Positions 45,098 through 54,202 of a stretch of DNA of 64,000 nt are shown here, in pieces. Source of the stretch: Cereibacter_A azotoformans (lineage in GTDB: Bacteria; Pseudomonadota; Alphaproteobacteria; Rhodobacterales; Rhodobacteraceae); the NCBI RefSeq assembly GCF_003050905.1, contig NZ_QAOT01000017.1, one strand, 5' to 3'. The translations under genes and the position numbers were made by a program. The notes under the pieces were generated by a model, which did not search any database, was not told where the DNA came from, and worked only from the letters and a program-made list of their open reading frames with translations. How positions within the stretch are numbered: position 1 is the stretch's first letter; each line of letters begins with the position of its first letter.

Positions 45098-45821
45098 CGC
45101 CCTGCGGACCGGCGCCGTCCTTCTGGCGCTCGTCGCCGGCGGTCTTGCCGCCTGGAGCCTCGGCCCCGGACGTCCGGCCCCCGCCCCGCAGGATCGCCTG
45201 ATCGCGCTGCATCTGCCTGCGGACCGCCCGTTGCGGCTGACCATCCTCGGCACCAGCCTGTCGCATGGCGAACCCTGGACGGAACGGCTCGGGACGGCGC
45301 TCGCCGCCTGCCGCGGGCAGGGCGCCGACATCGCGGTCATCGCCCGGCCGGGGTCCGGCGTGGACTGGGGCGTGACGCAGGTTGCCGCCGTCGCGGCCAC
45401 CCGCCCCGACGTCCTGCTGATCGAGTTTGCCATCAATGACGCCGACCTGTGGGACGGGACGGGGCTTGCGGCGTCACGGGCGCGGCATGCGGCGCTGCTG
45501 CGGCAGCTGCGCAGGGCCTCGCCCGGCACCGCGGTCTTCCTGATGACGATGAGCCCCGCCCAGGGGCTGCGCGGGGCCCTGCGGCCGCGGCTCGGGGCGC
45601 ATTACCGCCAGTATGTCCGCATGGCCGAAGAGATGGGCGCCGGGGTCATCGACCTCCACCCCCGCTGGCTTGCCCGGCCGCGCGCCGAACGGGGTCTCGG
45701 CGCGGACGGGCTGCACCCGGATCCGCAGGTGGCGGCACAGGTCATCGTGCCGGCGGTGGCCGGACTGCTGACCCGGGCCGCGGGGCTGCCCGGGTGCCCC
45801 CCTGCGCCTGTTTCTCCATGA
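45069..45821 (+). CDS. SGNH/GDSL-type hydrolase
   Basis: The 250-residue protein has an N-terminal signal or anchor segment (residues about 12-30). SGNH blocks are present: LTILGTSLSHG (block I Ser, here GTSLS instead of GDS), FAINDADLW (block III Asn) and GADGLHPDPQ (block V Asp/His). Such enzymes remove or add acetyl groups on polysaccharides, which fits the acyltransferase it overlaps. Its last 80 bases overlap the end of the convergent glycosyltransferase gene. Confidence 0.78.
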   Translation: MRWRPRAGRDALRTGAVLLALVAGGLAAWSLGPGRPAPAPQDRLIALHLPADRPLRLTILGTSLSHGEPWTERLGTALAACRGQGADIAVIARPGSGVDWGVTQVAAVAATRPDVLLIEFAINDADLWDGTGLAASRARHAALLRQLRRASPGTAVFLMTMSPAQGLRGALRPRLGAHYRQYVRMAEEMGAGVIDLHPRWLARPRAERGLGADGLHPDPQVAAQVIVPAVAGLLTRAAGLPGCPPAPVSP

Positions 45822-47052
45822 CGCGGACATAGGCCGCGATCAGCGCCTCCACCTGAAAGGCCCAGCTCAGTTCCGTCTCGATCCGCTCGCGGCCGATGCG
45901 GCCCATCTCGGCGCAGCGTTCGGGATCGTCGATCAGCGACAGGATCCTCCCGGCCATGTCCGACGTGTCGTTGGGCCGCGCATAAAGCGAGGCCCCTTGC
46001 GCCGAATAGCGCCCCTCGGTCACGTCGAACTGCACGATCGGCTTGGAAAACGCCATGTATTCCAGGATCTTGTTCATGGTTGACTTGTCGTTCATCGGGT
46101 TCACCCGATCCGGGTTCACACAGACATCCGCCGAGGAAAGCACCGAGAACAGCTCCTCGTCCGGCGCCCGCCCGGTGAAGGTCACATGATCCGACAGCCC
46201 CAGGTCGGCGGTCATCTGCTTGAGCTCCGCCATCGCCGGACCGCCGCCCACCAGCACGAACTGCACATCCCGCCCGCGGTCAAGGACGATCTCGCGCGCG
46301 GCCTCCAGCAGCAGGTCGATGCCCTCCTGGTCGCCCATGACGCCGACATAGCCCACCATGTGCGCCCGCCCGTTGCGCCATTTCGGATCGGGCGGCATCA
46401 GGCGCAGCTTTTCCAGGTTCGGGCCCGAGCGCACGACAAAGACATCCTCGGGCGCCTTGCCGCCCCGCGTCAGGGCGATCTGGCGGTAGGACTGGTTGGT
46501 GGAGATCACCACCTGCGCGGCACGGAAGGTCCGCCGCTCCAGCCAGACCATCAGCTTCCAGAAAAAGCCCCGCTTGCCGAACTTGGCCTCGTAGAGCTCG
46601 GGGTTGATGTCATGGTGATCGAAGATGAAGCGCGTGCCGTGGAACCACTTGAAGGGCAGCGCGACCAGGAACAGCAGGTCGGGCGGATTGCAGGCCTGGA
46701 TCGTGTCGAAGCCCCGCTCGCGCCGGATCCTCAACGCCAGCCGCATCTGGTGCCAGAGCGCGGCCGAATATTCCAAGAGGTAGCCTGCGGCCCCCCTCGC
46801 ATCCAGCGGCAGCGGGTGGCGGTGGATGTGGATCCCCTCGATCTCCTCGTAGGGCCGTTCATACCCCTTGCCGGTGGGGCAGATCACCGAAACCTCTGCT
46901 CCGGCGGCGTGCAGGGTCAGGCTTTCGTGCCAGACCCGGCGATCGAAGGGCAGGGGCAGGTTCTCGACAAGGATCAGCACCTTGCGCCCCGCCAGCGGGC
47001 GCGTCTCGCGCAGGCGCGCAAGGATGTCGGAGGCGCTCCCGGCCCCGGTCAT
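45742..47052 (-). CDS. Family 4 glycosyltransferase
   Basis: The 436-residue GT-B enzyme has an N-terminal domain with VLILVENLPLPFDRRVWHES and a C-terminal GT4 domain with VGYVGVMGDQEGIDLLLEAA, VLVGGGPAMAEL and VTFTGRAPDEELFSVLSSADVCVNPD. The EX7E-like region is NKILEYMAFSKPIVQFD. It would transfer a sugar from a nucleotide donor to a lipid-linked oligosaccharide. The start overlaps the stop of the UDP-sugar dehydrogenase gene upstream. The Pro/Arg-rich tail overlaps the SGNH gene on the other strand. Confidence 0.87.
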   Translation of the reverse strand: MTGAGSASDILARLRETRPLAGRKVLILVENLPLPFDRRVWHESLTLHAAGAEVSVICPTGKGYERPYEEIEGIHIHRHPLPLDARGAAGYLLEYSAALWHQMRLALRIRRERGFDTIQACNPPDLLFLVALPFKWFHGTRFIFDHHDINPELYEAKFGKRGFFWKLMVWLERRTFRAAQVVISTNQSYRQIALTRGGKAPEDVFVVRSGPNLEKLRLMPPDPKWRNGRAHMVGYVGVMGDQEGIDLLLEAAREIVLDRGRDVQFVLVGGGPAMAELKQMTADLGLSDHVTFTGRAPDEELFSVLSSADVCVNPDRVNPMNDKSTMNKILEYMAFSKPIVQFDVTEGRYSAQGASLYARPNDTSDMAGRILSLIDDPERCAEMGRIGRERIETELSWAFQVEALIAAYVRVMEKQAQGGTRAAPRPGSAVRPPPAR

Positions 47053-48338
47053 TCGGCTTCCCTCACGGCGTCCAGCCGGCCCAGATCGACGATCTGCGTC
47101 CCCCGGGGCAAGGACAGCAGCCGGACGGTCCTGTTGGTGGCGATCACCCGGTCATAGCCGCCGGCCTCGGCGGTGTCCCGGCCGACCAGCAGGCGGCTCA
47201 GCTGCGGCAGCTGGCTGTAGGCGTAGCCCAGGTTGGCGCCGATCAGCTTGCGGGCATCCACCGCCGGATCGAAGATGTCGAGCCGGTAGCCGGCCGTCAG
47301 AAGCTTGCGCGCCAGGTCGACGTTCGGGCTTTCGCGCAGGTCGTCGGTGTCGGCCTTGAAGGCCAGGCCGGCCATCAGCACCCGCGCGCCGGGGGCCAGC
47401 CCCGCGGTGGCGTGCAGGAACAGGCGGTGCTTGTGCGCCTCGTTCGAGCGCAGCAGGCTGTCCACCAGCGGCGTCGTGGTGCCGATGTCTCCGGCGATGT
47501 GCTGCAGCGCCCGCACGTCCTTGGGCAGGCAGGAGCCGCCAAAGGCGCCGCCGGGACGCATGTAGCAGGCCGAGATGTTCAGCTTCGTGTCGGAGACGAA
47601 GATCCGGTGCATCTCGGCGGGCGGCACGCCCAGGTCAAGGCAGACGCGGCCGAGCTCGTTGGCATAGGCCACCTTCACCGCGTGCCAGCTGTTGTCGGCG
47701 AACTTGGTGAACTCCGCCGTGCGGAAGGCGACATGGAAGGTGGGGGCCTCGATGTTGGCATGCAGCGCCTCCATGTTGGCCGAGGGCTGGCCGTCACGGG
47801 TGCCGATCACGATCTTCGGCGGGGCGAAGTAGTCCTCCACCGCCGATCCCTCGCGCAGGAACTCGGGGTTGTAGACGATCTCGACCTTGCTGGCCCAGTC
47901 GGCGCCGGTCTCGCTTTCGAACAGGGGGATCACCAGCTCCTCGATCGTGCCGGGACGGAAGGTCGAGCGGTAGGCGACGGTCAGGATCCTGTCGCGCGGC
48001 GCCCGGGCGACCGCTTCGGCGATCTGCCGGGTCACGTCGGCGATGTAGCGCATGTTGTGCGAGCCGTCCGGGGCGGAGGGCGTGCCGACACAGACGATGG
48101 CGATGTCGGCGCCATCGAGATGGTCGCCGATGTCCGTCGCCGCGTGCAGGCGGCCCGCCGCCAGCGCCTCCGCCATCATTGCGTCGATCCCCGGTTCGAT
48201 GATGGGTGCCCTGCCCGCCAGGAGGGAGGCGACCTTGTCCTGGCTCACGTCGATGCCGGTGACCCTGTGGCCTTCGCTGGCAATGCAGCAGGCGGCGGTC
48301 AGGCCGACATATCCAATTCCGAAGATAACGATATGCAT
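47049..48338 (-). CDS. UDP-glucose/GDP-mannose dehydrogenase family enzyme
   Basis: The 429-residue enzyme has NAD motif GIGYVG (residues 7-12) and the conserved VCVGTPSAPDGSHNMRYI. Catalytic C270 sits in FGGSCLPKD, and GLAFKADTDDLRESPN lies in the C-terminal domain. It oxidises a nucleotide sugar at C6 to a uronic acid for the polysaccharide. The spacing resembles GDP-mannose dehydrogenase (AlgD) as much as UDP-glucose dehydrogenase; the exact sugar is open. The ATG at 48338 starts at the first strand of the fold (MHIVIFGIGYVG); a 50-residue upstream extension is not homologous. Confidence 0.88.
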   Translation of the reverse strand: MHIVIFGIGYVGLTAACCIASEGHRVTGIDVSQDKVASLLAGRAPIIEPGIDAMMAEALAAGRLHAATDIGDHLDGADIAIVCVGTPSAPDGSHNMRYIADVTRQIAEAVARAPRDRILTVAYRSTFRPGTIEELVIPLFESETGADWASKVEIVYNPEFLREGSAVEDYFAPPKIVIGTRDGQPSANMEALHANIEAPTFHVAFRTAEFTKFADNSWHAVKVAYANELGRVCLDLGVPPAEMHRIFVSDTKLNISACYMRPGGAFGGSCLPKDVRALQHIAGDIGTTTPLVDSLLRSNEAHKHRLFLHATAGLAPGARVLMAGLAFKADTDDLRESPNVDLARKLLTAGYRLDIFDPAVDARKLIGANLGYAYSQLPQLSRLLVGRDTAEAGGYDRVIATNRTVRLLSLPRGTQIVDLGRLDAVREAE

Positions 48339-48583
48339 AAGGAGGCTGTCCCGTGGAATTTTCGTGTGTTTTCGGAGTTCCTCCGGCGCTTCGCAACAGC
48401 GGGAAAACACCCGGTTCACTTCGGGTGGAGGATCCTCTGCATTGTTGTAAATACCTCGCAGTCGCCTTGCCTTTGCCTCCGGGTTCAAAGATGGTTACCG
48501 GATTCATTGATTTCGGAAGGTCTGGAATTCAGGCTCCGCAGCCTGGCCAACGGGCAACCCTCTCCGGCTGACCGACGCCGTTG

Positions 48584-48619
48584 CGGCGGCCGCTTCGCCA
48601 GGCCGGCTCTGGCCGCCGC
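48584..48619 (-). terminator. Probable dut terminator
   Basis: GCGGCGGCC (48584-48592) and GGCCGCCGC (48611-48619) are a perfect nine-base inverted repeat with an 18-base loop, ten bases after the dut stop codon. The rest of the 48339-48628 gap holds a small hairpin (CACCCG...CGGGTG, 48408-48427) and the upstream region of the dehydrogenase gene. Confidence 0.42.
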
Positions 48620-48628
48620 GCGGGAGGG

Positions 48629-49096
48629 TCAGACGCCGGTCGAGCCGAAACCGCCGGTGCCGCGGACGGTGGGCGAGAGCTGCGCGACCTCGATCACCTC
48701 CGGCGTCTCGATCCTCTCGATGACCAGCTGGGCGATGCGCATGCCGTGCTCGATGGCGAAGGGCTCCTGCCCGAGGTTGACGAGGACCACCCCGACCTCG
48801 TCGGTGTAATCCCGGTCCACGATGCCGGCGAGCGTGTCGATGCCGTGCCGGAGGGCAAGGCCCGAACGGGGGCCGATGCGCCCGTAGGTGCCTTCGGGGA
48901 CGGTGAAGGCAAGGCCGGTCGGGATGAGGGCCCGCGCGCCGGGCCGCAGGGTGATGGTGCCGCTCTCGGTGAATCTGCCGCGCGGAGCGCCGGTTTCGTC
49001 CCTGAGGCAGGCCGCGAGATCATAACCGGCCGCCTCGTCGGAGCCGCGGACCGGCAGACATGCGGTTGCGCTCAGCCTCTGGACTTGCAGTGCCAC
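48629..49096 (-). CDS. dut: dUTP diphosphatase
   Basis: The 155-residue trimeric dUTPase has all five motifs: AAGYDLAA (I), GPRSGLAL (II), GIVDRDYTDEVGV (III), RIAQLVIERIE (IV) and RGTGGFGSTG (V). It hydrolyses dUTP to dUMP, keeping uracil out of DNA and feeding thymidylate synthesis. The GTG start at 49096 has GAAGGGAA upstream. It is a housekeeping gene isolated within the glycan region. Confidence 0.95.
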   Translation of the reverse strand: MALQVQRLSATACLPVRGSDEAAGYDLAACLRDETGAPRGRFTESGTITLRPGARALIPTGLAFTVPEGTYGRIGPRSGLALRHGIDTLAGIVDRDYTDEVGVVLVNLGQEPFAIEHGMRIAQLVIERIETPEVIEVAQLSPTVRGTGGFGSTGV

Positions 49097-49763
49097 GATC
49101 GTTTCCCTTCTTCAGCGCCTTCGGGAGAATGTCCCGCCCGACATCGAAAGCGCAACGGGCGCGGTTGCAGGTTTCACGCTCATGTTGCCGTCCTGCGCGC
49201 GCCCCCTGAAGGACCGCCCCCGAGAACCGTCCCCGAGAGGGGATCGCGCGATCCCGCAGGTCGGACCGGCAACCGCATGGCGCCGTCCGGTGTCGCCGCG
49301 CGCCCGATGCGGCGGGGGCGACAGGTCGAGGGGATGCCAGGGCTCCTTTCAGATTTCTCAAGAAGTTGCCCGCGCGCGCAAGGGCGATGGCCCTCCGGCG
49401 CATTGCCTGGTGGGCGCGGCCGCAAACAAGACCCCCCAAAAAGCATTAACCATTCATCAAATTAATGGTGGAGTGTAATTATTATTACCATTGACGAATC
49501 CACTGTTCGGGCGGAGGATCTGCCCATTATTTCTGCCCCGACATGAATGTAGATGTCGGATATTATTTCATTGTGGTTTTCGCCATGTTCGAGTGTCGCG
49601 CTGCGTCCGGTTTTCCCGTCGGATTGATAAACTGTTCTCACTCCATGACATTTCCCGGGTGTCGGATGGACCCTGCCGTGTCGTCCTGTCCCACAAGCGA
49701 TCCTGCGCGGGTCCGGCAGCGAAGGCTGTCCGGCCGGTCCGGGGCCGAGCCGGCGGGGCGGTC
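49097..49763. promoter_or_regulatory. Long control region with AT-rich island
   Basis: No convincing gene lies in these 667 bases. The left part is GC-rich; the dut promoter should be near 49100-49180. From 49440 to 49640 the DNA turns AT-rich. It holds the dyad ACCATT (49449-49454)/AATGGT (49464-49469) and a further TTACCATTGACG at 49486-49497. This is probably the regulated promoter of the plus-strand glycan operon, or a foreign-DNA remnant. Confidence 0.4.
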
Positions 49764-51323
49764 GTGACACGGGTCGCCCGTCCCGGCCTCGCCCTGCTGG
49801 CGGTCGGCCTTGCCTTCGCCCTTTCCCTGCTGCTGCGCGCCGATTTCTTCCTGGAACACGGGGGGGGCCAGGGGCTCGAGGCGACCTATCACACGCTCTG
49901 GACCATCGAGGCGCTGAAGACATCCCCGCCGTCGGCGCATCACTTCCTGCCGACGGTGACGCTCGATCCGGCGCCCGGCAATCCGGTCCGCTGGGGATCG
50001 ACCGTCCCCACCTCGGGCGGAAGCTACATCTACACCTCCTTCCCGCCGCTCGGATTCCTGGCCCCGATGTATGGGCTGGAGTCGCTCTCGCTGAAGGTGA
50101 CCTTTCTCAATCTGGCACTGTTCAACGCCCTCGTCGGGCTGGGGGCAGCCCTTGGTATCGGCGGGTTCATGCGGGCCGTCGCCCTGCGGGAGATCCGCAA
50201 TCCGGCGGAACGCGAAAGGGCGGGCTGGCTGATCTTCGCCGCAATGGCGATCTCCTATCTGTGCCTGCGCGAATCCCTCGTCAGCCACGGCGCCGTCTAT
50301 TGGCCGCATTCGCTGTCGCAATTGTGCCTTGTATTCGGATCATGGGCCGCATTCCGCCTGCTTTGCGGGCAGCGCGACCCTGTCAGCCTCGGCGGGCTGC
50401 TGGTGGCCTGCGCCCTTTATCCGCTTCTCGAATGGACGGGATATGTCTTCAACGTGGGCGTCGCGCTGGCGTTTGCGATCGATGGCCTGGTCCTGCGCCG
50501 GAAGGCGCTGCGGCCCGCCCTGGGCCTGCCCTTCGCGCTGGCCGGCGTGACCCTTCTCGCCGGAGGGGGAACCCTCCTGCACTACGTCCTCGCGATCGGC
50601 GCGCCGGAGATGATGCGGGCGCTCGCCCATCGCGCCGTTGATCGCAGCCTCCGACCCGACGCGGTCGCCCTGCCGCTCGGCTATCTCGTCTCCTTCGCGG
50701 GCCTTCTGCTGACCGGGCTTGCCGCCGCCCTGACGATCCGGCGGAACGCGCTGCTCCGGGGGCGGCCCGAACTGCTCCTGCTGTTCCTGCTGGTGACCTT
50801 CCCCATGGTCGAGAACCTCGTCATGATGCAGCACGCCACGCAATTCTCCTTCGACCGGCTGAAGCTGGCGCTTCCGCTGCTGCTTGCGATGACGGTGGCG
50901 GCGGCCGCGCATGGCCGGACGGGCGTCCGGGCGCTGGTGGCGGGGGCGGGCTTCGTGGTCGTGACCAACGTCGCGACCTTCGAGCTGGACGCCGGCCGCT
51001 ACGACGCCTGGGGCACCGCCGTCGCGCGCAACGGCGAGGTGATCGGGCGCTTCCGCCGCGATCCGCTGGCCGGCTGCAGCCTGATGGGCGCCTCGGGCGC
51101 GGTGCGCGGCTACCTGAACATGGCCTTCCACAGGGACATCTTCGAATTCGTCAGCGCCGACGGGCTGGCCGGTGAGGCGGAGCGGCGGGACAGCTGCGCC
51201 CTGGCCTACGTCACGATCGATCCGGTCTTCCCGGACCTGCCCCGCATCGCCTCGATCGAGATCCTCGACCGGGCGGGGCATCCGCTCCGCCGCTACGAGC
51301 CCGAGCCGGAGGTCCGGCCATGA
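49764..51323 (+). CDS. Polytopic membrane protein of unknown family
   Basis: The 519-residue protein has about ten to eleven hydrophobic segments and large periplasmic loops. The first loop after span 1 contains YHTLWTIEALK and GSTVPTSGGSYIYTSFPPLGFL, which resembles the acceptor loop of lipid-linked glycosyltransferases (GT39/ArnT style). However, no clear signature family can be named. The GTG at 49764 was chosen because the hydrophobic part begins there; upstream sequence in frame is non-homologous. It heads the plus-strand glycan operon. A sugar-transfer role is a guess from context. Confidence 0.55.
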   Translation: MTRVARPGLALLAVGLAFALSLLLRADFFLEHGGGQGLEATYHTLWTIEALKTSPPSAHHFLPTVTLDPAPGNPVRWGSTVPTSGGSYIYTSFPPLGFLAPMYGLESLSLKVTFLNLALFNALVGLGAALGIGGFMRAVALREIRNPAERERAGWLIFAAMAISYLCLRESLVSHGAVYWPHSLSQLCLVFGSWAAFRLLCGQRDPVSLGGLLVACALYPLLEWTGYVFNVGVALAFAIDGLVLRRKALRPALGLPFALAGVTLLAGGGTLLHYVLAIGAPEMMRALAHRAVDRSLRPDAVALPLGYLVSFAGLLLTGLAAALTIRRNALLRGRPELLLLFLLVTFPMVENLVMMQHATQFSFDRLKLALPLLLAMTVAAAAHGRTGVRALVAGAGFVVVTNVATFELDAGRYDAWGTAVARNGEVIGRFRRDPLAGCSLMGASGAVRGYLNMAFHRDIFEFVSADGLAGEAERRDSCALAYVTIDPVFPDLPRIASIEILDRAGHPLRRYEPEPEVRP

Positions 51324-51378
51324 GCCGCCCCTCCGCCTTTCCCTCCGACAGGCGCCGCGCGCCGCAGGGTGAAGACAC

Positions 51379-52332
51379 ATGGATGCGCTGATCGGATACA
51401 CCGGCTTCGTCGGAAGCCACCTGCGGCGCCAGCACGATTTCGGCGCCCTCTTCAACAGCGCCAACATCGGCGAGGCGGCCGGCGGGCGGTTCGGCACCCT
51501 CGTCTGCGCGGCGGCCCCCGGTTCGATGTTCACCGCCAACCGCTGTCCCGAGCGCGACGAGGCCGCGATCCGGGGCCTGATGGACCGGCTTGCCCCGATC
51601 CGGGCCGGACTTTGCGTGCTGGTCTCGTCGATCGCGGTGCTGGCCCAGTTCGACGGGCAGGACGACGAGGGCACCGACCGTTTCCAGACGGGGCTCGCCT
51701 ATGGCCGCCACCGGCGGATGCTCGAGGAGTTCTGCGCCGAGAGGTTCGACCGCTGCCTGATCGTGCGGCTGCCGGCGCTGTTCGGGCGCGGGCTGCGCAA
51801 GAACTTCCTGTTCGACCTCCTGAACCCGATGCCGACCATGCTGCCGCGGGCCCGGCTGGACGAGCTGGCCGGGCGGCTGCCGGCGGGGCTGCGGCCGGGG
51901 CTCGCCCGCTTCTACCGGCCGGACCCGGAGACGGATCTTCTGGTCATCGACCGCGCGGCCCTGGCGGCCAGTGGCCAGCGGGCCGCCCATGACGAGGCGG
52001 TGACGGCGCTCGGCTTCTCGGCCGTGCAGTTCACCCATCCCGCGACGCGCTTTCAGTATTACGACATGGACCGGCTCTGGTCCGATATCGGCCTCTGCCT
52101 CGGGGCCGGGCTCGAGACGATCCACCTCGCCCCCGAGCCGCTCGAGGCGGGGCGCATCCACGCGGCCCTGACCGGGCGCGAGATGCCGGCCGGCCCGGCG
52201 CGGATCCACCGCGAGGACATGCGTACCCGCCATGCGGCGCTCTGGGGCCGCGCGGGGCCCTACATCGCCACGGCCGACGAGGTGCTTGCGGGGCTGCAGG
52301 CCTTCTTTGCCGGGGAAAGGGCCCTGGCATGA
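51379..52332 (+). CDS. NAD-epimerase-like (extended SDR) protein
   Basis: The 317-residue protein begins MDALIGYTGFVGSHLRRQH, matching a Rossmann GxxGxxG motif (GYTGFVG). A Ser-containing VLVSSIAVLAQF follows, and a YGRHRRMLEEF stretch stands where epimerases have YxxxK. The Lys is replaced by Arg/His here (YGRHR), so catalysis may differ. It is the first of five overlapping genes (51379-55832). It could act on a nucleotide sugar or serve as a binding protein; the function is not known. Confidence 0.6.
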   Translation: MDALIGYTGFVGSHLRRQHDFGALFNSANIGEAAGGRFGTLVCAAAPGSMFTANRCPERDEAAIRGLMDRLAPIRAGLCVLVSSIAVLAQFDGQDDEGTDRFQTGLAYGRHRRMLEEFCAERFDRCLIVRLPALFGRGLRKNFLFDLLNPMPTMLPRARLDELAGRLPAGLRPGLARFYRPDPETDLLVIDRAALAASGQRAAHDEAVTALGFSAVQFTHPATRFQYYDMDRLWSDIGLCLGAGLETIHLAPEPLEAGRIHAALTGREMPAGPARIHREDMRTRHAALWGRAGPYIATADEVLAGLQAFFAGERALA

Positions 52333-53183
52333 AGCTCGCCGTCTCGAACATCGCCTGGCCCCCGGCCGAGAGGCTCCGCATCTACCGGCTCCTGGCCGCC
52401 CACGGCATCCGCGGGCTCGAGATCGCGCCCGGCCTGTTCCTTCCGGGCAGCGCCCGCCCCTTCGCGCCCTCCGAGGCCGAACTGGCGGCGGCGCTGGCCG
52501 AGACGCAAGCGGCGGGGCTGGAGCTGGTCTCGATGCAGTCGCTGCTCTTCGGGGTGGAGGGGGCGGCGCTCTTCGGCGAGGCCGGGGAACGCGCGCGGTT
52601 CCGCGAGGGGCTGCGGGCGGCGATCACGCTGGCGGGGCGGCTCGGGATCCCGAACCTCGTCTTCGGCTCGCCGCGCCAGCGGGTGATCCCCGCGGACATG
52701 GATCCGGCCGAGGCCGAGGCGGTGGCGCTGGCCACCTTTGGCGAACTGGGCGAGGCGGCCCGAGAGGCGGGGACGCGGCTGGGGATCGAGTTCAATCCCG
52801 CGGCCTACGGCACGAATTTCCTGACCACGCTCGAAGAGGCCGACGCCTTCGTGACGCGGCTCGGCCATCCGGCGGTGACGCTGATCCTGGATCTCGGGGC
52901 CATGCACATGAACGGGGCCTTCGCGGGCATTGCCGGGGCGGTGGCGGCGGTGAGGGCGCCCATCAGCCATGTCCATGTCAGCGAGCCGGATCTCGCCCCT
53001 GCGCCGGCCAGCGCCGGGGCCGCCGCCACCGCCTTGGCGGCCCTCGCCCGCAAGGGATACGCCGGCTGGCATTCCATCGAGATGAAGCCGCCGCCGGATC
53101 CCGGTCCGGCGGTTCTGGAGGCAGCGATCGGCCGGCTCCTGCGGGCGGCCGGCATGGCGGAAGGAAAGGCAGGTGCGGCATGA
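52329..53183 (+). CDS. TIM-barrel sugar isomerase/epimerase-like protein
   Basis: The 284-residue protein has the xylose-isomerase-like (AP endonuclease 2) barrel: MKLAVSNIAWPPAERLRIY, HGIRGLEIAPGLF, LVFGSPRQRVIP, LGIEFNPAAYGTNFL, LILDLGAMHMNG and WHSIEMKPPPD. Acidic and His metal ligands (E and H in GIEFN, DLGAMHM, HVHVSEP, SIEMK) are present. It would isomerise or epimerise a sugar or sugar phosphate. It is coupled to both neighbours by four-base overlaps. Confidence 0.75.
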   Translation: MKLAVSNIAWPPAERLRIYRLLAAHGIRGLEIAPGLFLPGSARPFAPSEAELAAALAETQAAGLELVSMQSLLFGVEGAALFGEAGERARFREGLRAAITLAGRLGIPNLVFGSPRQRVIPADMDPAEAEAVALATFGELGEAAREAGTRLGIEFNPAAYGTNFLTTLEEADAFVTRLGHPAVTLILDLGAMHMNGAFAGIAGAVAAVRAPISHVHVSEPDLAPAPASAGAAATALAALARKGYAGWHSIEMKPPPDPGPAVLEAAIGRLLRAAGMAEGKAGAA

Positions 53184-54202
53184 TCCCTATCCGGCGTGAG
53201 GATATCTTCGTCTCGGTCTGCATCGCCGACTTCCCGGCCAGCGAGGCGGCGGCGGCGGACCTGCAGCGGCTGTGCGCCGCGATCTCGGCGCGCTTCCGCT
53301 ACTGGGAGGTGCTGCTGACCGTCCCGGCCGACCGGGCCGAGGCCTGCGAGGCGCTGATGGCGTGCGTGGCCAACATCCGGCTGCTGAAGGTGCGCCACGG
53401 CACGCCCTTCTACCGCCAGCGCGTGGCGGCGGCGGCCGAGGCGATCGGCGATGTGGTGGTGGTGGCCGCCATCGAGGAACGGTCCGAGCTGGACATGCCG
53501 GCGATGATCGAGACGGCCGCGGCCACCGGCGCCATCGTGATCGGGCAGCGCCGCTCGCGCAGCCCGCTGAACCCGCTGCTCGAGGCGCTGGGGCACAGCG
53601 CGGGCTTTCGCACCAGCACCCGCAACATGCTGACGGCGGCCTATCCGCGCACGCTGCTGAACCGGCTGCTGGCCCACCCCGACCCGCAGCTCGCGCTGCG
53701 CTTCCCCCCGGCGGACCCGGCGCTGCCGGTGCTGTGGCAGAAGGCGGCGGGGCTGTTGCGGCCCTGCCCGCTCTGCGGGCTCGGGCGCAAGCTGGGGCTG
53801 GTGCAGAAGCTGCTGGTCAGCACGGCGCCGCGCGTTCTGGCGCTGGTGGGGCTGCTGTCGCTGGCCGTGGCCCTCGCCTCGCTCGCGCTTGCGCTTTATG
53901 CGCTGGTGGTCTGGCTCACCTTCAGCGACGTGCAGCCGGGCTGGTTCACCCTGACGCTCGCCCTCAGCCTGACGGCCACCTTCCTGTCGGTGGCGATCTT
54001 CGGCCTCTCGCTCGGCCTGCAGAAGATGATCGAGGGCCAGTCGGGCGGCCTTGGCGAGGACATCCTCGACGAGCGCAGCTCGGTGGACCTCTTCGGGCAG
54101 GTGATGACCGAACTCAACGTCGAGGTGGCCGACGGGACGGGGGGGAAGGCGGCCCTCGCGCTGCCGGGCCTGCCGCGCCTGCCGGAGCGGAAGACCGCAT
54201 GA
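53180..54202 (+). CDS. Degenerate GT2/GtrB-like membrane protein
   Basis: The 340-residue protein has a GT2-like N-terminal domain (IFVSVCIADFPASEAAAADL, YWEVLLTVPADRAE). Two C-terminal membrane spans follow (about residues 213-242 and 250-280), and then LGLQKMIEGQSGGLGEDILDERSS. This matches the GtrB/dolichyl-phosphate sugar synthase layout. Where those enzymes have the DxD motif, this one reads VVVVAAIEERSELDMPAM, so the metal-binding aspartates are missing. It may be an inactive scaffold or use other residues. Confidence 0.65.
   Translation: MIPIRREDIFVSVCIADFPASEAAAADLQRLCAAISARFRYWEVLLTVPADRAEACEALMACVANIRLLKVRHGTPFYRQRVAAAAEAIGDVVVVAAIEERSELDMPAMIETAAATGAIVIGQRRSRSPLNPLLEALGHSAGFRTSTRNMLTAAYPRTLLNRLLAHPDPQLALRFPPADPALPVLWQKAAGLLRPCPLCGLGRKLGLVQKLLVSTAPRVLALVGLLSLAVALASLALALYALVVWLTFSDVQPGWFTLTLALSLTATFLSVAIFGLSLGLQKMIEGQSGGLGEDILDERSSVDLFGQVMTELNVEVADGTGGKAALALPGLPRLPERKTA

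Noticed and set aside
48339..48488. A 50-residue N-terminal extension of the nucleotide-sugar dehydrogenase
   Set aside because: The family fold starts at MHIVIFGIGYVG, and the upstream part has no homology and contains a hairpin.
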